Origin: Bolinopsis microptera
Lineage: Eukaryota; Ctenophora; Tentaculata; Lobata; Bolinopsidae
Assembly: GCF_026151205.1 (NCBI RefSeq)
Contig: NC_087082.1
Span: 19,492,494-19,556,493, forward strand
Reading direction: 5' to 3'
Length of the DNA stretch: 64,000 nt
Of this stretch, positions 1-13,062 are shown in pieces. Position numbers and translations under genes: made by a program. Under the pieces are notes generated by a model that worked only from the letters and a program-made list of their open reading frames with translations, made no database searches and was not told where the DNA came from. Every line of letters begins with the position of its first letter. Position 1 is the stretch's first letter.

Positions 1-3000
1 TAGTCCAGTATATGTTAGTTTTATTGTCATTTCCTAAATAAGAAGGTTGAGGTAGACAGATGTTAGTTTTTATTGTCATTTTCCTAAATAAGAGGTTTGA
101 GGTAGCACAGTTTGTTTAGGTTTTATTGTCATTTTTCCTAAATAAGAAGGTTGTGAGGTAGACCAGTATGTTAGTTTTTATTGTCATTTCCTATATAAGA
201 AGGTTGAGGGTAGACCAGTATGTTAGTTTTATTGTCATTTCCTAAATAGAAGGTTGAGGTAGACCAGTATGTTAGTTTTATTGTCATTTCCTAAATGAAG
301 AAGGTTGAGGTAGACCCAGTATGGTTTGTTTTTTTGTCATTCCTAATAAGAAGTTGAGGTAGACAATATGTTAGTATATTGTCATTTCCTAAATGAGGAA
401 GGTTGAGGTATAGACCAGATGTTCGTTTATTGTCATTTCCCTAAATGAGAAGGTTGAGGTAGACCAGTATGTTAGTTTTATTGTCATTTCCTAAATAAGA
501 AGGTTGAGGTAGACCAGTATGTTTTTTTTAGGGTTTATTGTCATTTCCTAAATAAGAAGGTTTGAAGGTAATAGTACCAGTATGTTAGTTTTATTGTCAT
601 TTCTATAATAAGCAAGGTTGAGGTATTAGAACCAGTATGTTTGTTTTTTTGTCATTTCCTAAATGAGAAGGATTTGTGGCTAGAACAGTATGTTTGTTTT
701 ATTGTCATTTCCTAATAAGAAGGTTTTGAGGTTAGACCAGTATGTTAGTTTGTTTTGTCATTTTCCTAAATAGAAGGTTGTGGTAGACCAGTATGTTAGT
801 TTTATTGTCATTTCTAATTAGAAGGTTGAGTGGTAGGACCAGTAGTTAGTTTTATTGTCATTTTCCTAAATAAGAAGTTGAGGTTATAGACAGTAGTTTG
901 TTAGTTTTATTGTTCATTTTCCTAAATAGAAGTTGAGGTAGACAGTATGTTAGGTTTTATTTGTCATTTCTTAAATGAGAAGGGTTAGGGTAGACCAGTA
1001 CTGTTAGTTATATTGTCATTTCCTAAATAAGAAGGTTGAGGTTTAGGACCCAGTTGTTAGTTTTATTGTCATTTCCTAAATAGAAGGTTGAGGTAGACCA
1101 GTATGTTAGTTATATTGTCATTTCCTATATAAGAAGGTTGAGGTTGACCGTTTGTTAGTTTTATGGTCATTTCCTAAATAAGAGGTTTTGAGGTAGACCA
1201 GTATGTTTAGTTTTATTGTCATTTCCTAAATAAGAAGGTTTGAGGTAGACCAGTATGTTAGTATTATTGTTATTTACATAAATAAGAAGGTTGAGGTAGA
1301 CCAAGTATGGTTAGTTTTATTGGTCATTTCCTAAATAAGAAGGTTGGGTAGACCAGTAAGTATGTTAGTTTTATTGTCATTTCCTAAATAGAAGGTTGAG
1401 GTAGACCAGTATGTCTGTTTTATTTGTCATTTCCTAAACTAAGAAGGTTGAGGTAGACCTGTATGTTAGTTTTATGTCATTTCTAAAATAAGAAGTGATG
1501 GTAGACCAGTATGTTAGTTTTATTGTCATTTACTATATAGAAGGGTGAGGTAGACCAGTATGTTAGTTTTATTGTCATTTCCTATATAGAAGGTTGAGGT
1601 AGACCAGTATGTTAGTTTTATTGTCATTCCTAAATAGAGGTTGAGGGTAGACGTATGTTAGTTTTATTGTTCATTTCCTAAATAAGAGGTTGAGGTTAGA
1701 CCAGTATGTTAGTTTTATTATCATTTCATAATGAGAGGTTGAGGTAGACCAGTATGTTAGTTTTATTGTCATTTCCTAAATGTAAGAAGGTTGAGGATAG
1801 ACCAGTATGATAGTTTTATTGTATTTCCTAAATGAGAAGGTTGAGGTAGACCAGTGTGGTTAGTTTATTGTCATTCCTAAATGAGTAGGTTGAGGTAGGA
1901 CCTGTATGTTAGGTTTTTATTGTCATTTCCTAAATAAGATGGTTGAGGTAGGACAGTATGTTAGTTTATTGTCATTTCCTAAAATAAGGAAGGTTGAGGT
2001 AGACCAGTATGTTAGTTTTATTGTCATTCCTAAATAAGAGGTTGAGGTAGACCAGTATGTTAGTTTTATTGTCATTTCCTAAATGAGAAGGTTGAGGTAG
2101 ACCAGTATGTTAGTTTTATTGTCATTTACTAAATAGAAGTTGAGGTAGGACAGTATAGTAGTTTTATTGTCATTTCCTATATAGAAGGTTGAGGTTTAGG
2201 ACCAGTTTGTTAGTTTTATTGTCATTTCCTAAATAAGAAGGTTGAGGTAGACCAGGTTTGTTAGTTTTTATTGTCTTTTCCTAAATAAGAAAGGTTGAGG
2301 TAGACAGTATGTTAGTTTTATTGTCATTTCCTAAATAAGAAGTTGAGGTAGACCAGTATTGTTAGTTGTATTGTCTTTTCCTAAATAAGATGGTTAGGTA
2401 GACCAGGATGTTAGTTTTATTGTCATTTCCTAAAATAAGATGTTGAGGTAGGTCCCAGTATGTTAGTTTAATTGTCATTTCCTAAATAAGAAGGTTGAGG
2501 TAGTCCAGTATGTTAGTTTTTATTGTCATTCCTAAATCAGAAGTAGAGGTTGACCTGTATGTTAGTTTTATTGTCATTTCCTAATTAAGAGTAGGTTTGA
2601 GGTAGACCAGTATGTTAGTTTATTGTCATTTCCTATAAATAAGAAGGTGAGGATAGACAGTAATGGTATAGTTTTATTGTTTTTCCATAAATAAAGAAGA
2701 GCTTGAGGTAGCCGTATGTTAGTTTTATTGTCATTTCCTAAATAAGAAGGTTAAGTTGAGGTAGACCTAGTATGTTAGTTTTATTGTCATTTTCCTAAAT
2801 AAGAAGGGTTTGAGGTAGACCCAGTATGTTGTTTTTTTGTCATTTCTAATTTAAGAGGTTGAGAGTAGGACCAGTATGTTAGTTTTATTGTCACATTCCT
2901 AAATAAGAGGTTGAAGGTAGACCAGTATGTTAGTTTTTTGTCTTTTCCTAAATAAGAAGGTTGAGGGGTTTTTTTTTAAGACCAGTATGTTAGTTGTTAT

Positions 3001-6000
3001 TGTACATTTCCTAAATAAGAAGGTTGAGGTAGGTCCAGTATGTTAGTTTTATTGTCATTTCCTAAAATAAGAAGGTTGAGGTGACAGTATGTTAGTTTTA
3101 TTGTCATTCTAAATAGAAGGTTGTGGTAGACAGTTGTGAGTTTTATTGTCATTTCCTAAATGAGAACGGTTGAGGTGAACCAGTATGTTAGTTTTATTGT
3201 CATTTCTTAAATAAGAAGGTTGAAGGTAGACCAGCAGTATGTTAGTTTTATGTCATTTCCCTAATGAGAAAGGTTGAGTAGGACCGTATGTTAGTTTATT
3301 GTCATTTCCTAAATGAGAAGGTTGAGGTAGACCAGATGTTAGTTTTATTGTCATTCCTAAATAAGAAGGTTGGGTAGACCAGTTATGTTAGTTTCTTGTC
3401 ATTTCCTAAATAAGAAGGTTGAGGTAGACCAGTATGTTAGTTTTATTGTCATTCTAAATAAGAAGGTTGAGGTAGACCAAGTATTGTTAGTTTTATTGTC
3501 ATTTCCTAAATGAGGAAGGTTGAGGTAGACAGTATGTTAGTTTTATTGTCATTTTCCTAAATAAGAAGGTTGAGGTAGACCAGTATGTTAGTTTTATTGT
3601 CAATTTCCTAAATAAGAAGGTTGAGGTAGTCCAGTATGTTGTTTTATTGTATTTCCTAAATAAGAAGGTTGAGGTAGACCTGTATGTTAGTTTAATGTCA
3701 TTTCTAAAATAAGAAGGTTGAGGTAGACCAGTTTATGTTAGTTTTTATTGTCATTTCCTAAATAAGAAGTTGAGGTAGACCAGTATGTTAGTTTTATTGT
3801 CATTTCCTAATAAGAAGGTTTAGGTAGACCAGTATGTTAGTTTTATTGTCATTTCCTAAATAAGAAGGTTGAGGTAGACCAGTAATGTTAGTTTTATTGT
3901 CATTTCCTAAATAAGAAGGTTGAGGTAGACCGTATGATTAGTTTATTGTCATTTCCTAAATTAGAAGGTTGAGGCCTAGACCAGTATGTTAGTTTTATTG
4001 TCATTTCCTAAATAAGAAGGTTTGAGGTAGACCAGTATGTTAAGTTTTAGTTGTCATTTCCTAAATAGAAGTTTGAAGGGTAGACCAGTATTGTTATTGT
4101 TATTGTTATTCCTAAATAAGAAGGTTGAGGTAGACCAGTATGTTAGTTTTATGTCATTTCCATAAATAAGCAGGTTGAGGCTAGACCAGTATGTTTGTTT
4201 TATAGTCATTTCCTAAATAAGAAGGTTTGAGGTATATAGACCAGTATGTTAGTTTTAGTGTCTTTCCTAAATAGAAGGTGAGGTAGACCAGTATGTTGTT
4301 TTATTGTCATTTCCTTAAATAAGAATGGTTGAGGTAGACCAGTATTGTTTGTTTTATTGTCTATTTCCTAAATAAGAGAAGTTGAGTAGACCAGTATGTT
4401 AGTTTTATGTCATTTCCTAATTAAGAAGGTTGAGTTTGAGGTTAGACCAGTATGTTGAGTTTTTTGTCATTCCTAAATAAGAAGGTTGAGGTAGTCCAGT
4501 AGTATGTTTGTTTTATTGTCATTTCCTAAATAAGGTGGTTTTGGGTAGACCAGTATGTTTAGTATATTGTCATTTTCCTAAATGGAGAAGGTTGGGGTAG
4601 ACCAGTATGTTAGTTTTATTGTTCATTTTCTAATAAGGAAGTTGGGTAGACCAGTATGTTAGTTGTATTGTCATTTCCTAAAATGCGAAGGTTGAGGTAG
4701 ACCAGTTATGTAGTTTATTGTCATTTCCTAAAATGAGAGGTTAGAGGTAGACCAGTATGTTAGTTTTATTATCATTTCTAAATAAAGAAGGTTGGAGGTA
4801 GACCAGTATGTTAGTTAATTGTCATTTCCTAAATAAGAAAGATGAGGTAGACAAGATTTTAGTTTTTTTGTCATTTACTAATAAGAAGGTTGAGGTAGAC
4901 CAGTATGTTAGTTTTATTGTCATTTTCCTAAATGAGAAGGTTGAGGTAGACAGTATGTTAGTTTTATTGTCATTTCCTAAATAAGAAGGTTGAGGTAGAC
5001 CAGTATGTTAGTTTTATTGTCATTTCCTAAATAAGAGGTTGAGTAGACCAGTATGTTAGTTTTATTGTCATGTTCCTAAATAAGAAGGTTGTGGTAGACC
5101 AGTATGTTAGTTTTATTGTTAATTTCCTAAATAAGAAGGTTGAGGTAGAACAGTATGTTAGTTTTATTGTCTTTTCCTAAATAAGAAGGTTGAGGTAGAC
5201 CATATGTTAGGTTTTTATTGTCATTTCCTAAATAAGAAGGTTAGGTAGACCAGTATGTTAGTTTTATGTGTCATTTCCTAATAAGAAGTTGAGGTAGACC
5301 TGTATGTAGTTTTTATGTAATTTCCTAATAAGAAGGTTGAGTAGACCAGTATGTTAGTTTTATTGTCATTTCCTAAATAAGAAGGTTTATGGTAGACCAG
5401 TTATGTTAGTTTTATTGTCATTTCCTAAATAGAAGTGAGGTAGACCAGTTAGTATGTTAGTTTTATTGTCATTTCCTAAATAAAGATGGTTGTGGTTAGA
5501 CCTGTATTTAGTTTTATTGTTATTTCCTAAATAAGAGGGTGGAGGTAGACCAGTTATGTGTTTATTGTCATTTCCTAAATTAAGAAGGTTCAGGTAGACC
5601 AGTATGGTTAGTTTTATTGTCATTCCTAATAAGAGGTTGAGGTAGACCAGTATGTTAGTTTTTTGTCATTTCCTAAATAGAAGGTTGAGGTAGACGTATG
5701 TTAGTTTTTTGTCATTTCCTAAATTAAGAAGGTTGTGGTAGGACCAGTATGTTAGTTTTATTGTCATTTCTAAATAGAAGGGTGAGGTTAGCCTGTATGT
5801 TCGTTTTATTGTATTTCCTAAATAAGAGGTGGAGGTAGACCAGTATGTTAGTTTTTTTGTCATTCCTAATTAAGAGGTTGAGGTAGACCAGTATGTTAGT
5901 TTTATTTTCATTTCCTAAATAGAAGGGGGGTTGAGGTAGGACATGTATGTTAGTTTTATTGTTCTTTTCCTAAATGAGAAGGTTGAGGTAGACCTGTATG

Positions 6001-8634
6001 TTAGTTTTTTATTGTCATTTCCTAAATATGAAGGTTGAGGGAAGACCAGGTATGTTTGTTTTATTGTCATTTCCTAAATGAGAAGGTTGAGGTAGACCAG
6101 TTAATATGTTAGTTTTTTGTTCATTTCCTAATGAGAAGGTGAGGTTAGACCAGTTATGTTAGTTTTATTGTATTTTCCTAAATAGAAGGTTGAGTAGACC
6201 AGTATGTTAGTTTTTTGTCATTTCCTAAATAAGAAGGTTGAGGTATAGCCTAGGTATGTTAGTTTTATTGTCATTTCCTAAATAAGAAGGTTGAGGTAGG
6301 ACAGTATGTTAGTTTTATTGTCATTCCTAAATGAGAAGGTTGAGTAGGACCAGTATGTTAGTTTTTAATTGTCATTCCTAAATAAGAAGGTTGAGTAGGA
6401 CTCCAGTATGTTAGTTTTATTGTCATTTCCTAAATAAGAGGTTGAGGTAGACAGAGTATGTTAGTTTGATTGTATTTCCTAAATAAGATGGTTGAAGGTA
6501 GACCAGATATGTTAGGTTTTATTGTCATTACTAAATAAGAAGGTTGAGGTAGACCAGTATGTTAGTTTTATTGTCATTTCCTAAATAGAAGGTTGAGGCC
6601 TAGACAGTATGTTAGTTTATTGTCATTTTCTAAATAAGAAGGTTAGGTAGTCCAGTATGTTAGTTTTTATTGTCATATTCCCTAATAGAAGGTTGAGGTA
6701 GACCAGTATGTTAGTTCTTATTGTCATTTCCTAAATAAGAAGGGTTGAGGTAGCCGTATGTTAGTTTTATTGTCATTTCCTAAATAAGAAGGTTGAGGTA
6801 GACCAGTATGTTGTCTTTATTGTCATTTCCTAAATAAGAATGTTGTGGTAGACCAGTATGTTAGTTTTATTGTTCATTTACCTAAATAAGAAGGTTGAGG
6901 TAGACCAGTATGTAGTTTTATTGTTATTTCCTAATACGAAGGTTGAGTAGACCAGTATGTTAGTTTTATTGATCATTCCTAAATAAGAGGTTGAGGTGCC
7001 AGTATGTTAGTTTTATTGTCATTTCCTAATTTAAGGGAAGGTTGAGGTAGACCAGATGTTAGTTTTATTGTTCATTTCCTAAATATGAAGGTTTGAGGTT
7101 AGACTGTTGTTAGTTTTATTGTCATTTCCTAAATAAGAAGAGTTGAGGTTAGACCAGTTATGTTAGTTTTTATTGTATTTCCTAAGTAAGAAGGTTGAGG
7201 TAGACCGTATGTTAGTTTTATTGTCATTTCCTAAATAAGAAGGTTGAGGTAGACCAGATGTTTGGTTTTATTGTCATTTCCAATATAAGAAGGTTGAGGT
7301 AGTCAGTATGTTAGTTTTATTGTCATTTCCTAATAAGAAGGTTGAGGTAGACCAGTATGTTAGTTTTTATTGTCATTTCCTAAATGAGACAGTTGAGGGT
7401 AGACCAGTATGTTGTTTTATTGTCATTTCCTAAATAAGAAGGTTGAGGTAGCCCAGTAGTATGTAGTTTTATTGTCATTTCTATCCTAAATGAGAAGGTT
7501 GAGGTAGACCAGTATGTTGTTTATTGTCAATTTCCTAATTGAGAAGGTTGAGGTATAGACAAGTATGTAGTTTTTTTTTTAAGAATTTTTTGTCATTTCC
7601 TAAATAAGAAGTTGAGTAGGACCAGTATGTTAGTTTATTGTCATTTCCTAAATAAGAAGGTTGAGGTTAGAACCAGTATGTTAGTTTTATTGCATTTCTA
7701 ATTAGAAGGTGAGGTAGTAGACCAGTATGTTAGTTTTATTGTATTTCCTAAATGAGAAGGTTGGAGGTAGTCAGTTTGTTTAGTTTATTGTCATTTCCTA
7801 AAATAAGAAGGTTGAGGTTAGAACAGTTTGTTAGTTTTATTGTCATTCCTAAATAAGAAGGTTGAGGTTTAGGGACCAGTATGTTTGTTTATTGTCTTTT
7901 CTCTAAATAAGAAGGTTGAGGTAGACCAGTAATGATAGTTTTTAATGTCATTTCTAAATAGAAGGTTAGGTAGACCAGTTATGTTAGTTTTATTGTCATT
8001 TCTAAATAAGAGGTTGAGTTAGACCAGATTGTTAGTTTTATTGTCATTCTAAAATAAAGAAGGTTAGGTAGACCTGTAGATAGTTTTATGTCATTTCCTA
8101 AATAAGAGGTTGAGGTAGACCAGTATGTTAGTTTTTATTGTCATTTCCTAAATATGAAGGTTGAGGTAGACCAGTTGTTAGTTTTATTGTCATTTCCTAA
8201 ATTAAGAAGGTTGAGGTAGACCTGTATGTTTGTTTTTTTTCATTTCCTAAATAAGAAAGGTTGTTGAGGTTGTCCCAGTATGTTAGTTTTATTGTCAATT
8301 TCCTAAAATAAGAAGGTTGAGTAGTCAAGTATGTTAGTTTTATTGTTATTCCTAATAAGAAGGTTGAGGTTTGACCAGTATTTTGTAGTTTATTGTCATT
8401 TCACTAATTAAGAAGGATGAGGTAGACCGTATGTTAGGTTTATTGTCATTTCCTAAATAAGAAGGTTGAGGTAGACAAGTATGTTAGTTTTATTGTCATT
8501 TCCTAATAAGAAGGTTGAGGTTTAGACCAGTTATGTTAGTTTATTGTCATTTCCTTAAATAAGAAGGTTCGAGCGTAGCCTTGATTGTTTGTTTTATTGT
8601 CATTTCCTAATTTGAAGGTTGAGGTAGACAGTAT
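1..8634. repeat. 50-bp satellite array A (GST-start-derived), noisy copy
   Basis: Roughly 170 tandem copies of the 50-bp unit seen cleanly at 17341-20954 and 22658-26254. Read on the minus strand, each unit carries ATG plus codons for MTIKLTYWS, identical to the start of the GST copy that begins at 17365. Here almost every unit differs by one-base insertions or deletions, such as a lost C in GACC, a lost A in AAATAAG, or extra G or T. The two other arrays have almost no indels. This looks like unpolished long-read consensus rather than old divergence. Open frames across it are by-products of the repeat. Confidence 0.95.
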
Positions 8635-8925
8635 GAGTCTGTACAGGTTACTCTGAGTCTGTGCATGTTACTCTGAGTCTGTGCATGTTACTCTGAGTCT
8701 GTGCATGTTACTCTGAGTCTGTGTAGGTTACTCTGAGTCTGTGTATGTTACTCTGAGTCTTTGCTGGTTACTCTGAGTCTGTGCAAATTACTCTGAGTCT
8801 GTGTAGGTTACTCTGAATCTTTGCAGGTTATTCTGAGTCTGTGTATGTTACTCTGAGTCTTTGCAGGTTACTCTGAGTCTGTGCAGGTTATTCTGAGTCT
8901 GTGCAGGTTACTTTGAGTCTGTGCA
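8635..8925. repeat. 20-bp tandem repeat (GAGTCTGTGCAGGTTACTCT)
   Basis: About 14-15 copies of a 20-bp unit with the core GAGTCTGTG(C/T)A(G/T)GTTACTCT. Copies differ by substitutions only, with no indels, unlike the adjoining 50-bp array. It directly abuts the end of array A. No coding capacity or link to a neighbouring gene was recognised. Confidence 0.9.
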
Positions 8926-9087
8926 ATGGTCTCTAAACTGTTAGCTCATTATATGCTCTCTTAGCTGCTTATAATGGAAGACTAAACTGATAAATTGACT
9001 GCTTTGCTGATAATATAGCTTTGCTGTAATTCCCTCCGCTCTTCGTGCTCTTTTGCTGCTGCATGATCTGCTTCCTGCCCTGATCGA

Positions 9088-9720
9088 TTTTTTCCTTTTC
9101 ACCCTTTTGAAAAAAGGCAATAGTGAAAGGTTATGAATGGAGGTTTTTTGCAGAAAAACGTGGATTTTGGAGAACGAGATAGGTGGGTTTAAATATGTCG
9201 TGTGTTCGTTCGTTACCATGCAACGAAAAAGTTGGGCGCGCGCGAGGATTGCTTGCGGAGATGTGATGTATAGATAGCCTGTGATCTATGAATGCGCGGC
9301 GCGACTGTGTATATGATGCATGTAATGTATAATATTATTGACATACGTTGCATGCCACTTTTCGCGCGCGAAGCGCGCGCCGCCGAATTATCTCTGATAT
9401 TGGGATACGAAACATGTATCAATAATATTACTATTAGGTAATACACCCAATTTGTACGTGGCACGCGTAGTGTATTGATGTGTACACGAGTATAGTTTAC
9501 CTTTGCTGATAATTTCTTGAATTACAGATACAAGTTAAGTTCTACGGCAATTGAACTGAATTTCAAGTGTTTCCCGTATTTGATGCATAATTGATCAATA
9601 TTATTATCATGAAGATTGAAGTGAGCTGATTGGAGCTTATAGTTATACTTAAATTTATAGTAAATGTGAAATGGAAATCTAGCGTCCGCCAAAACGAAAC
9701 AACGGGCGCAATTCTTGTTT
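9088..9720. repeat. Dispersed repeat, copy 1
   Basis: Nearly collinear with 46989-47534. Both start at a TTTTTTCCTTTTCACCC-like stretch, share GAATGGAGGTTTTTTGCAGAAAA and the GCGCGCGAGGATTGCTTGCG block, and end near AACGGGCGCAATTCTTG. Copy 1 carries roughly 90 bp extra, including a palindromic CGCGCGCGAAGCGCGCG stretch near 9363. No ORF of note, terminal inverted repeats or target duplication was seen. It is probably a non-autonomous mobile element or an old duplicated fragment. Confidence 0.75.
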
Positions 9721-9908
9721 ATGTGTGGCCCAGATGAATTCTTTCTGATTGTGAAGCTCTCATGAAATCTTCTTCAATTAGTCTAGAAAACTACAAAACT
9801 AATTTTTTTTCCTTCGATCTCTCCTCCATAACCAATCTAGTTTTACCTTTAAAAGCTTAAACAAACAAATACTCAGTTTAACAAACATGCTCACCCCTCA
9901 ATTATCAG

Positions 9909-10021
9909 GTCAGAGCTGTTGAAGAGCCCCAAGAGACGGTCCAAAAACCTCAAGATAGTTTTACCTATGATTCTTATCTCAGTGGCTTTCCTCCTCTGCT
10001 TCATGCCTACCGTTATCGTCG
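9909..10021 (+). CDS. GPCR exon: end of loop 3 and TM6
   Basis: The 3' splice site AATTATCAG precedes 9909; a second AG at 9913 is an alternative. The open frame from 9910 encodes a basic loop followed by a hydrophobic helix with FLLCFMP. The donor is G|GTTGGT at 10022, leaving one base (phase 1). Reading on past the donor meets TGA within six codons, which supports the splice. Confidence 0.8.
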
Positions 10022-11690
10022 GTTGGTGCAATTGATAATCAAATTAATTGTAGTTGTATTTAATTAATTGTTTAATAAACCTATCTAGTTATTCTACAGT
10101 AACATCATTCCCCGTTCATAGATTTCCTTCGCTTTTCTTCGTTGCTAATAATCTCTGTTTCCAGGTTTTGCTAATAATCTCTGTTTCCATAGCTACACTA
10201 CTAGTTACCATAGTTACCTAGTGATATTTCCAGGTTTTGACATTACCATCAATCCTGGAACTGAGAACGGACAACCAAGACTGAAGATGATCGAATACTT
10301 TATCATTCACCTTTTATTATTGGGTACGTACTACGTATAGTACATTTAGTTTTTTAAGTATACTGTTCGATTTCCAAGCCTTTCAAAGGATCTTTGCCTA
10401 AGTGGTTATAATCATGTTTGGAATAACTTATGGACCTGTTTGACCTTTTAAAATGTGTAATATAAACTAAAGTGAATTTCAGTGTTCACCTGCGCGAGCC
10501 CACTGCTTTTGACTCTGTTTTGTAGACGTTTTAGGGCTGGCTTAGCTGAAATTTTGTACGAGTGAGTCCAAGCGATGTTATGAACTGAGGGGAAATCTTT
10601 TCTCGTGTGCCACATGTATTCTTGAGGGGGATTTAGCAGTCTTTTTGGGGATTTCTCTTTATTGTTTCACAACGGTCCAATGTTCAGGGCTTTCATGGAC
10701 TCACGACATTCACTGGAAAGAAATGTATTTTGCTATCAGATCGATATTATTTTTTATAACATGTACGTAGTCAGTAGCTTGCTTACGTCTCAGTCCTTCG
10801 AGCTCATGTTTACGCGCCAAATAATTATTATTAATAATTATTATCAATAAACTCTGAAACTACTCATTAACTTATTAGTTATTCATTGACTTATTCATTA
10901 CTCAACACTATTCAGTTAATAACTCATTAAAATATTCACAAACTTACAATTTATTATCACCACATCTCTCCCAGGTAACAGTGCAATGAATCCGCTCATT
11001 TTCACCATGTGCAGCACTAAGTTCCGAGCCAGTGGTATCCTGGTTGTAAAGCTGCTGTTTGACCAGCTGGTGTTGATACTGTTCTACGCGGTTTACGTCA
11101 TCTACTACGCTGTTGTTACCTTCTTCAAGGCCATCTGGAACTACTTAACAGATCTGGCCACTTCTCTGGGTTCCTGCAATGCCCGGTGTATTAAGTCAGT
11201 TGGAAAGTACGATTCTCTGAACGATGTAGTGATTAAAGTTACCCTGACAAACAGTAACGAGATGAATGGAGGAGAAAAAGTTAGAGGAGGAGAAAAAGTT
11301 AGAGGAGGAGAGAAAGTTAGAGGGAAGAACAATAATAAGGAGGAGGATTGTTGTGAAGGCGACTTGTGGGGAGTCAACCCAGGTTGTCATGGCGATCGTC
11401 AGGGTTGCCATGGTGACCGCCAGGGTTGTCATGGTGACCGCCAGGGTTGTCATGGTGACCGTCAGGGTTGTCATGGTGACCGTCAGGGTTGTCATGGTGA
11501 CCGCCAGGGTTGTCATGGTGACCGCCAGGGTTGTCATAGTGACCGCCATGGCCAGGGTGGTTGCAGTGGAAAGCTACATGGTCCTAGACAAACTCATATG
11601 CGGTCTCCTAGTGACACTGATAATTATAAAGAAAGTCAGAATAAAAATATAATTACTCCCGATAACAGGACTTCAGAAACTATGTTATAA
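9909..11690 (+). CDS. Class A (rhodopsin-like) GPCR, last three coding exons
   Basis: Three exons, 9909-10021, 10234-10323 and 10975-11690, join in phase 1 at both introns. The product covers the end of intracellular loop 3 (KSPKRRSKNLK), TM6 with FLLCFMP (the family FxxCWxP motif with Phe for Trp), a loop, TM7 with NSAMNPLIF (the NPxxY motif with Phe last), and a long tail. Such receptors sit in the plasma membrane and couple ligands to G proteins; the ligand cannot be inferred. TM1-5 are not in the window: upstream lie a dispersed repeat and 9 kb of satellite, so either a very large intron or a truncated copy is possible. The tail is unusual, with a second strongly hydrophobic stretch after TM7, three GGEKVR repeats and eight QGCHGDR-like heptads. 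A polyadenylation signal AATAAA lies at 12350. Confidence 0.85.
10234..10323 (+). CDS. GPCR exon: extracellular loop 3 and start of TM7
   Basis: Acceptor ATATTTCCAG, donor G|GTACGT. The frame is fixed by both neighbours and encodes a polar loop (FDITINPGTENGQ) followed by the hydrophobic start of TM7 (IEYFIIHLLLL). Both ends are phase 1. Confidence 0.85.
10975..11690 (+). CDS. GPCR terminal exon: NPLIF motif and repeat-rich tail
   Basis: Acceptor CATCTCTCCCAG. The first codons give GNSAMNPLIF, the TM7 signature. A helix-8-like stretch is followed by about 25 hydrophobic residues (LVLILFYAVYVIYYAVVTFF), which is not usual for class A receptors. The tail then has GGEKVR x3 (an 18-bp DNA repeat near 11266-11322) and eight heptads of type CHGDRQG (a 21-bp DNA repeat near 11385-11550), ending at TAA 11688-11690. 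Confidence 0.88.
11385..11550 (+). repeat. 21-bp coding minisatellite in GPCR tail
   Basis: Eight near-identical 21-bp units of GGTTGTCATGGTGACCGYCA type. Because 21 is a multiple of three, the frame is kept and each unit adds QGCHGDR. The last unit has Ser for Gly. The Cys-His spacing is regular, but no known metal-binding fold was recognised. Confidence 0.92.
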
Positions 11691-12349
11691 CTAATCATCA
11701 TTACAATTGTAATATAATGATAATAATTTGATTTGCTTTTTATTGCCAGATGTTTACTGGCATGTTTCTCGCCACGATGGTGACCCCGAAAACATGAATT
11801 TATAGGGCCGCGATGCGGAACAATGGACAAGCTTTATATTCAATCGTGATGATAGTTACACAAGTGAGACGTGTGTTCTTTTCTCCCCTTTTGGCCTATA
11901 TAAGTTTATTGATACAATATATTTGGGATCATTTCTTCAATTGATGGGGAAGTATAAAACTTGTATGACTATCTTCCTGTTTAAATATATATCGCACCAA
12001 ACAGAATGAATTTTAGACAATATTGAACGAAATTATGTGTGCTTGTTGATGATGTTGATAAAAAAGAATACGTGCTCATAAGCGATTATTGCTGACGGTA
12101 ATGAACAGAAAAAGTTGTTGCAGTGTTAATGGTTAATGTGTGAATTTAGGAAATTTTATTTTATGTTGTTAGGTATTTGAATAAGTTGAAAAACCAAGAA
12201 TTTATCCTGTGATACGTGGAATTTATCTATAACTATAAGTAAAACTAAAAGAGAAAGAAACACCGCTGTATAACTATAAGTATACAGATACTGTCGTTGA
12301 AATGCCTTGGCAAGTTATTATTCATGTGTCATGGCAAGTATTTATTCTC

Positions 12350-12355
12350 AATAAA
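12350..12355 (+). promoter_or_regulatory. Candidate polyadenylation signal for the GPCR gene
   Basis: A canonical AATAAA lies about 660 bp after the GPCR stop codon, in AT-rich sequence without other coding signs. Assigned by position only. Confidence 0.4.
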
Positions 12356-12510
12356 TATTATTAATAATTGCCATTCGTACTTGGCTGTGCTGAAAATGAA
12401 ATTATAGTGGAAGCTATACTTAGGTTTTAAAAAATATTTATATTTTTGTTTACTTTTATTTGCTTTTAATTTAGTGTTCGATGTCATTAATATTAGTATT
12501 ACTTTGTTCG

Positions 12511-12705
12511 TCAGACGCTGCCCAACCCATCATCCCATCGTAAGTGGAGGACGGCGGAGGGGGTGCTTGCGACGCCGTACAGGCAGAACAACACTTTGCT
12601 TCCCTAGCATGCTAGTCTATTGCTCGCTTCTCTACAATGGGAGAAGCTCGAAAGGAGCGCCTCGAAAAGAGCGCCAAGCATTGGTGATTGGGTTGGCTTG
12701 CTAAT
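12511..12705. repeat. Short element with imperfect inverted ends
   Basis: GCTGCCCAACCCATCATCCC near the left side is matched, inverted and imperfectly, by GGTGATTGGGTTGGCTTGC near the right. The interior is GC-richer than its surroundings. It may be a SINE- or MITE-like insertion; no clear target duplication was found. The rest of 11691-13062 is AT-rich with no gene recognised. Confidence 0.35.
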
Positions 12706-13062
12706 TTTATACTTTTAGGTGAAAAGTGACGTAATTTGGCGAAATTAATTGATTTTCGGAATTCTAAAAATTCGATGGATATTGGGGTTGAAATAGTGAT
12801 GAAAATGGAGCAAAAGGTGTTGCTATGAGCTGTAACATGATGTTTGATAATTTGATATGCTCAAACTTTTCGCTCCCACTAAATCGCTCGCCCAAATTTT
12901 AAGAAAAGTCTTGTGAAAAGGCCCTGAGGGTATAAAAATAATTGGAGTGCAGAGTGGGTGTATTTTTGAACGCTGATTCAGAATCACCCCCATGACGTAG
13001 GGTAAAAATGCTTCTCTGGAGAGTTATGGGCAAAAGTATGAGTAATATTTCGAGAAGAAAGC

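Noticed and set aside
5387-5863. Minus-strand frames repeating LGNDNKT or similar
   Set aside because: They read across noisy 50-bp satellite units; single-base indels happen to keep a frame open.
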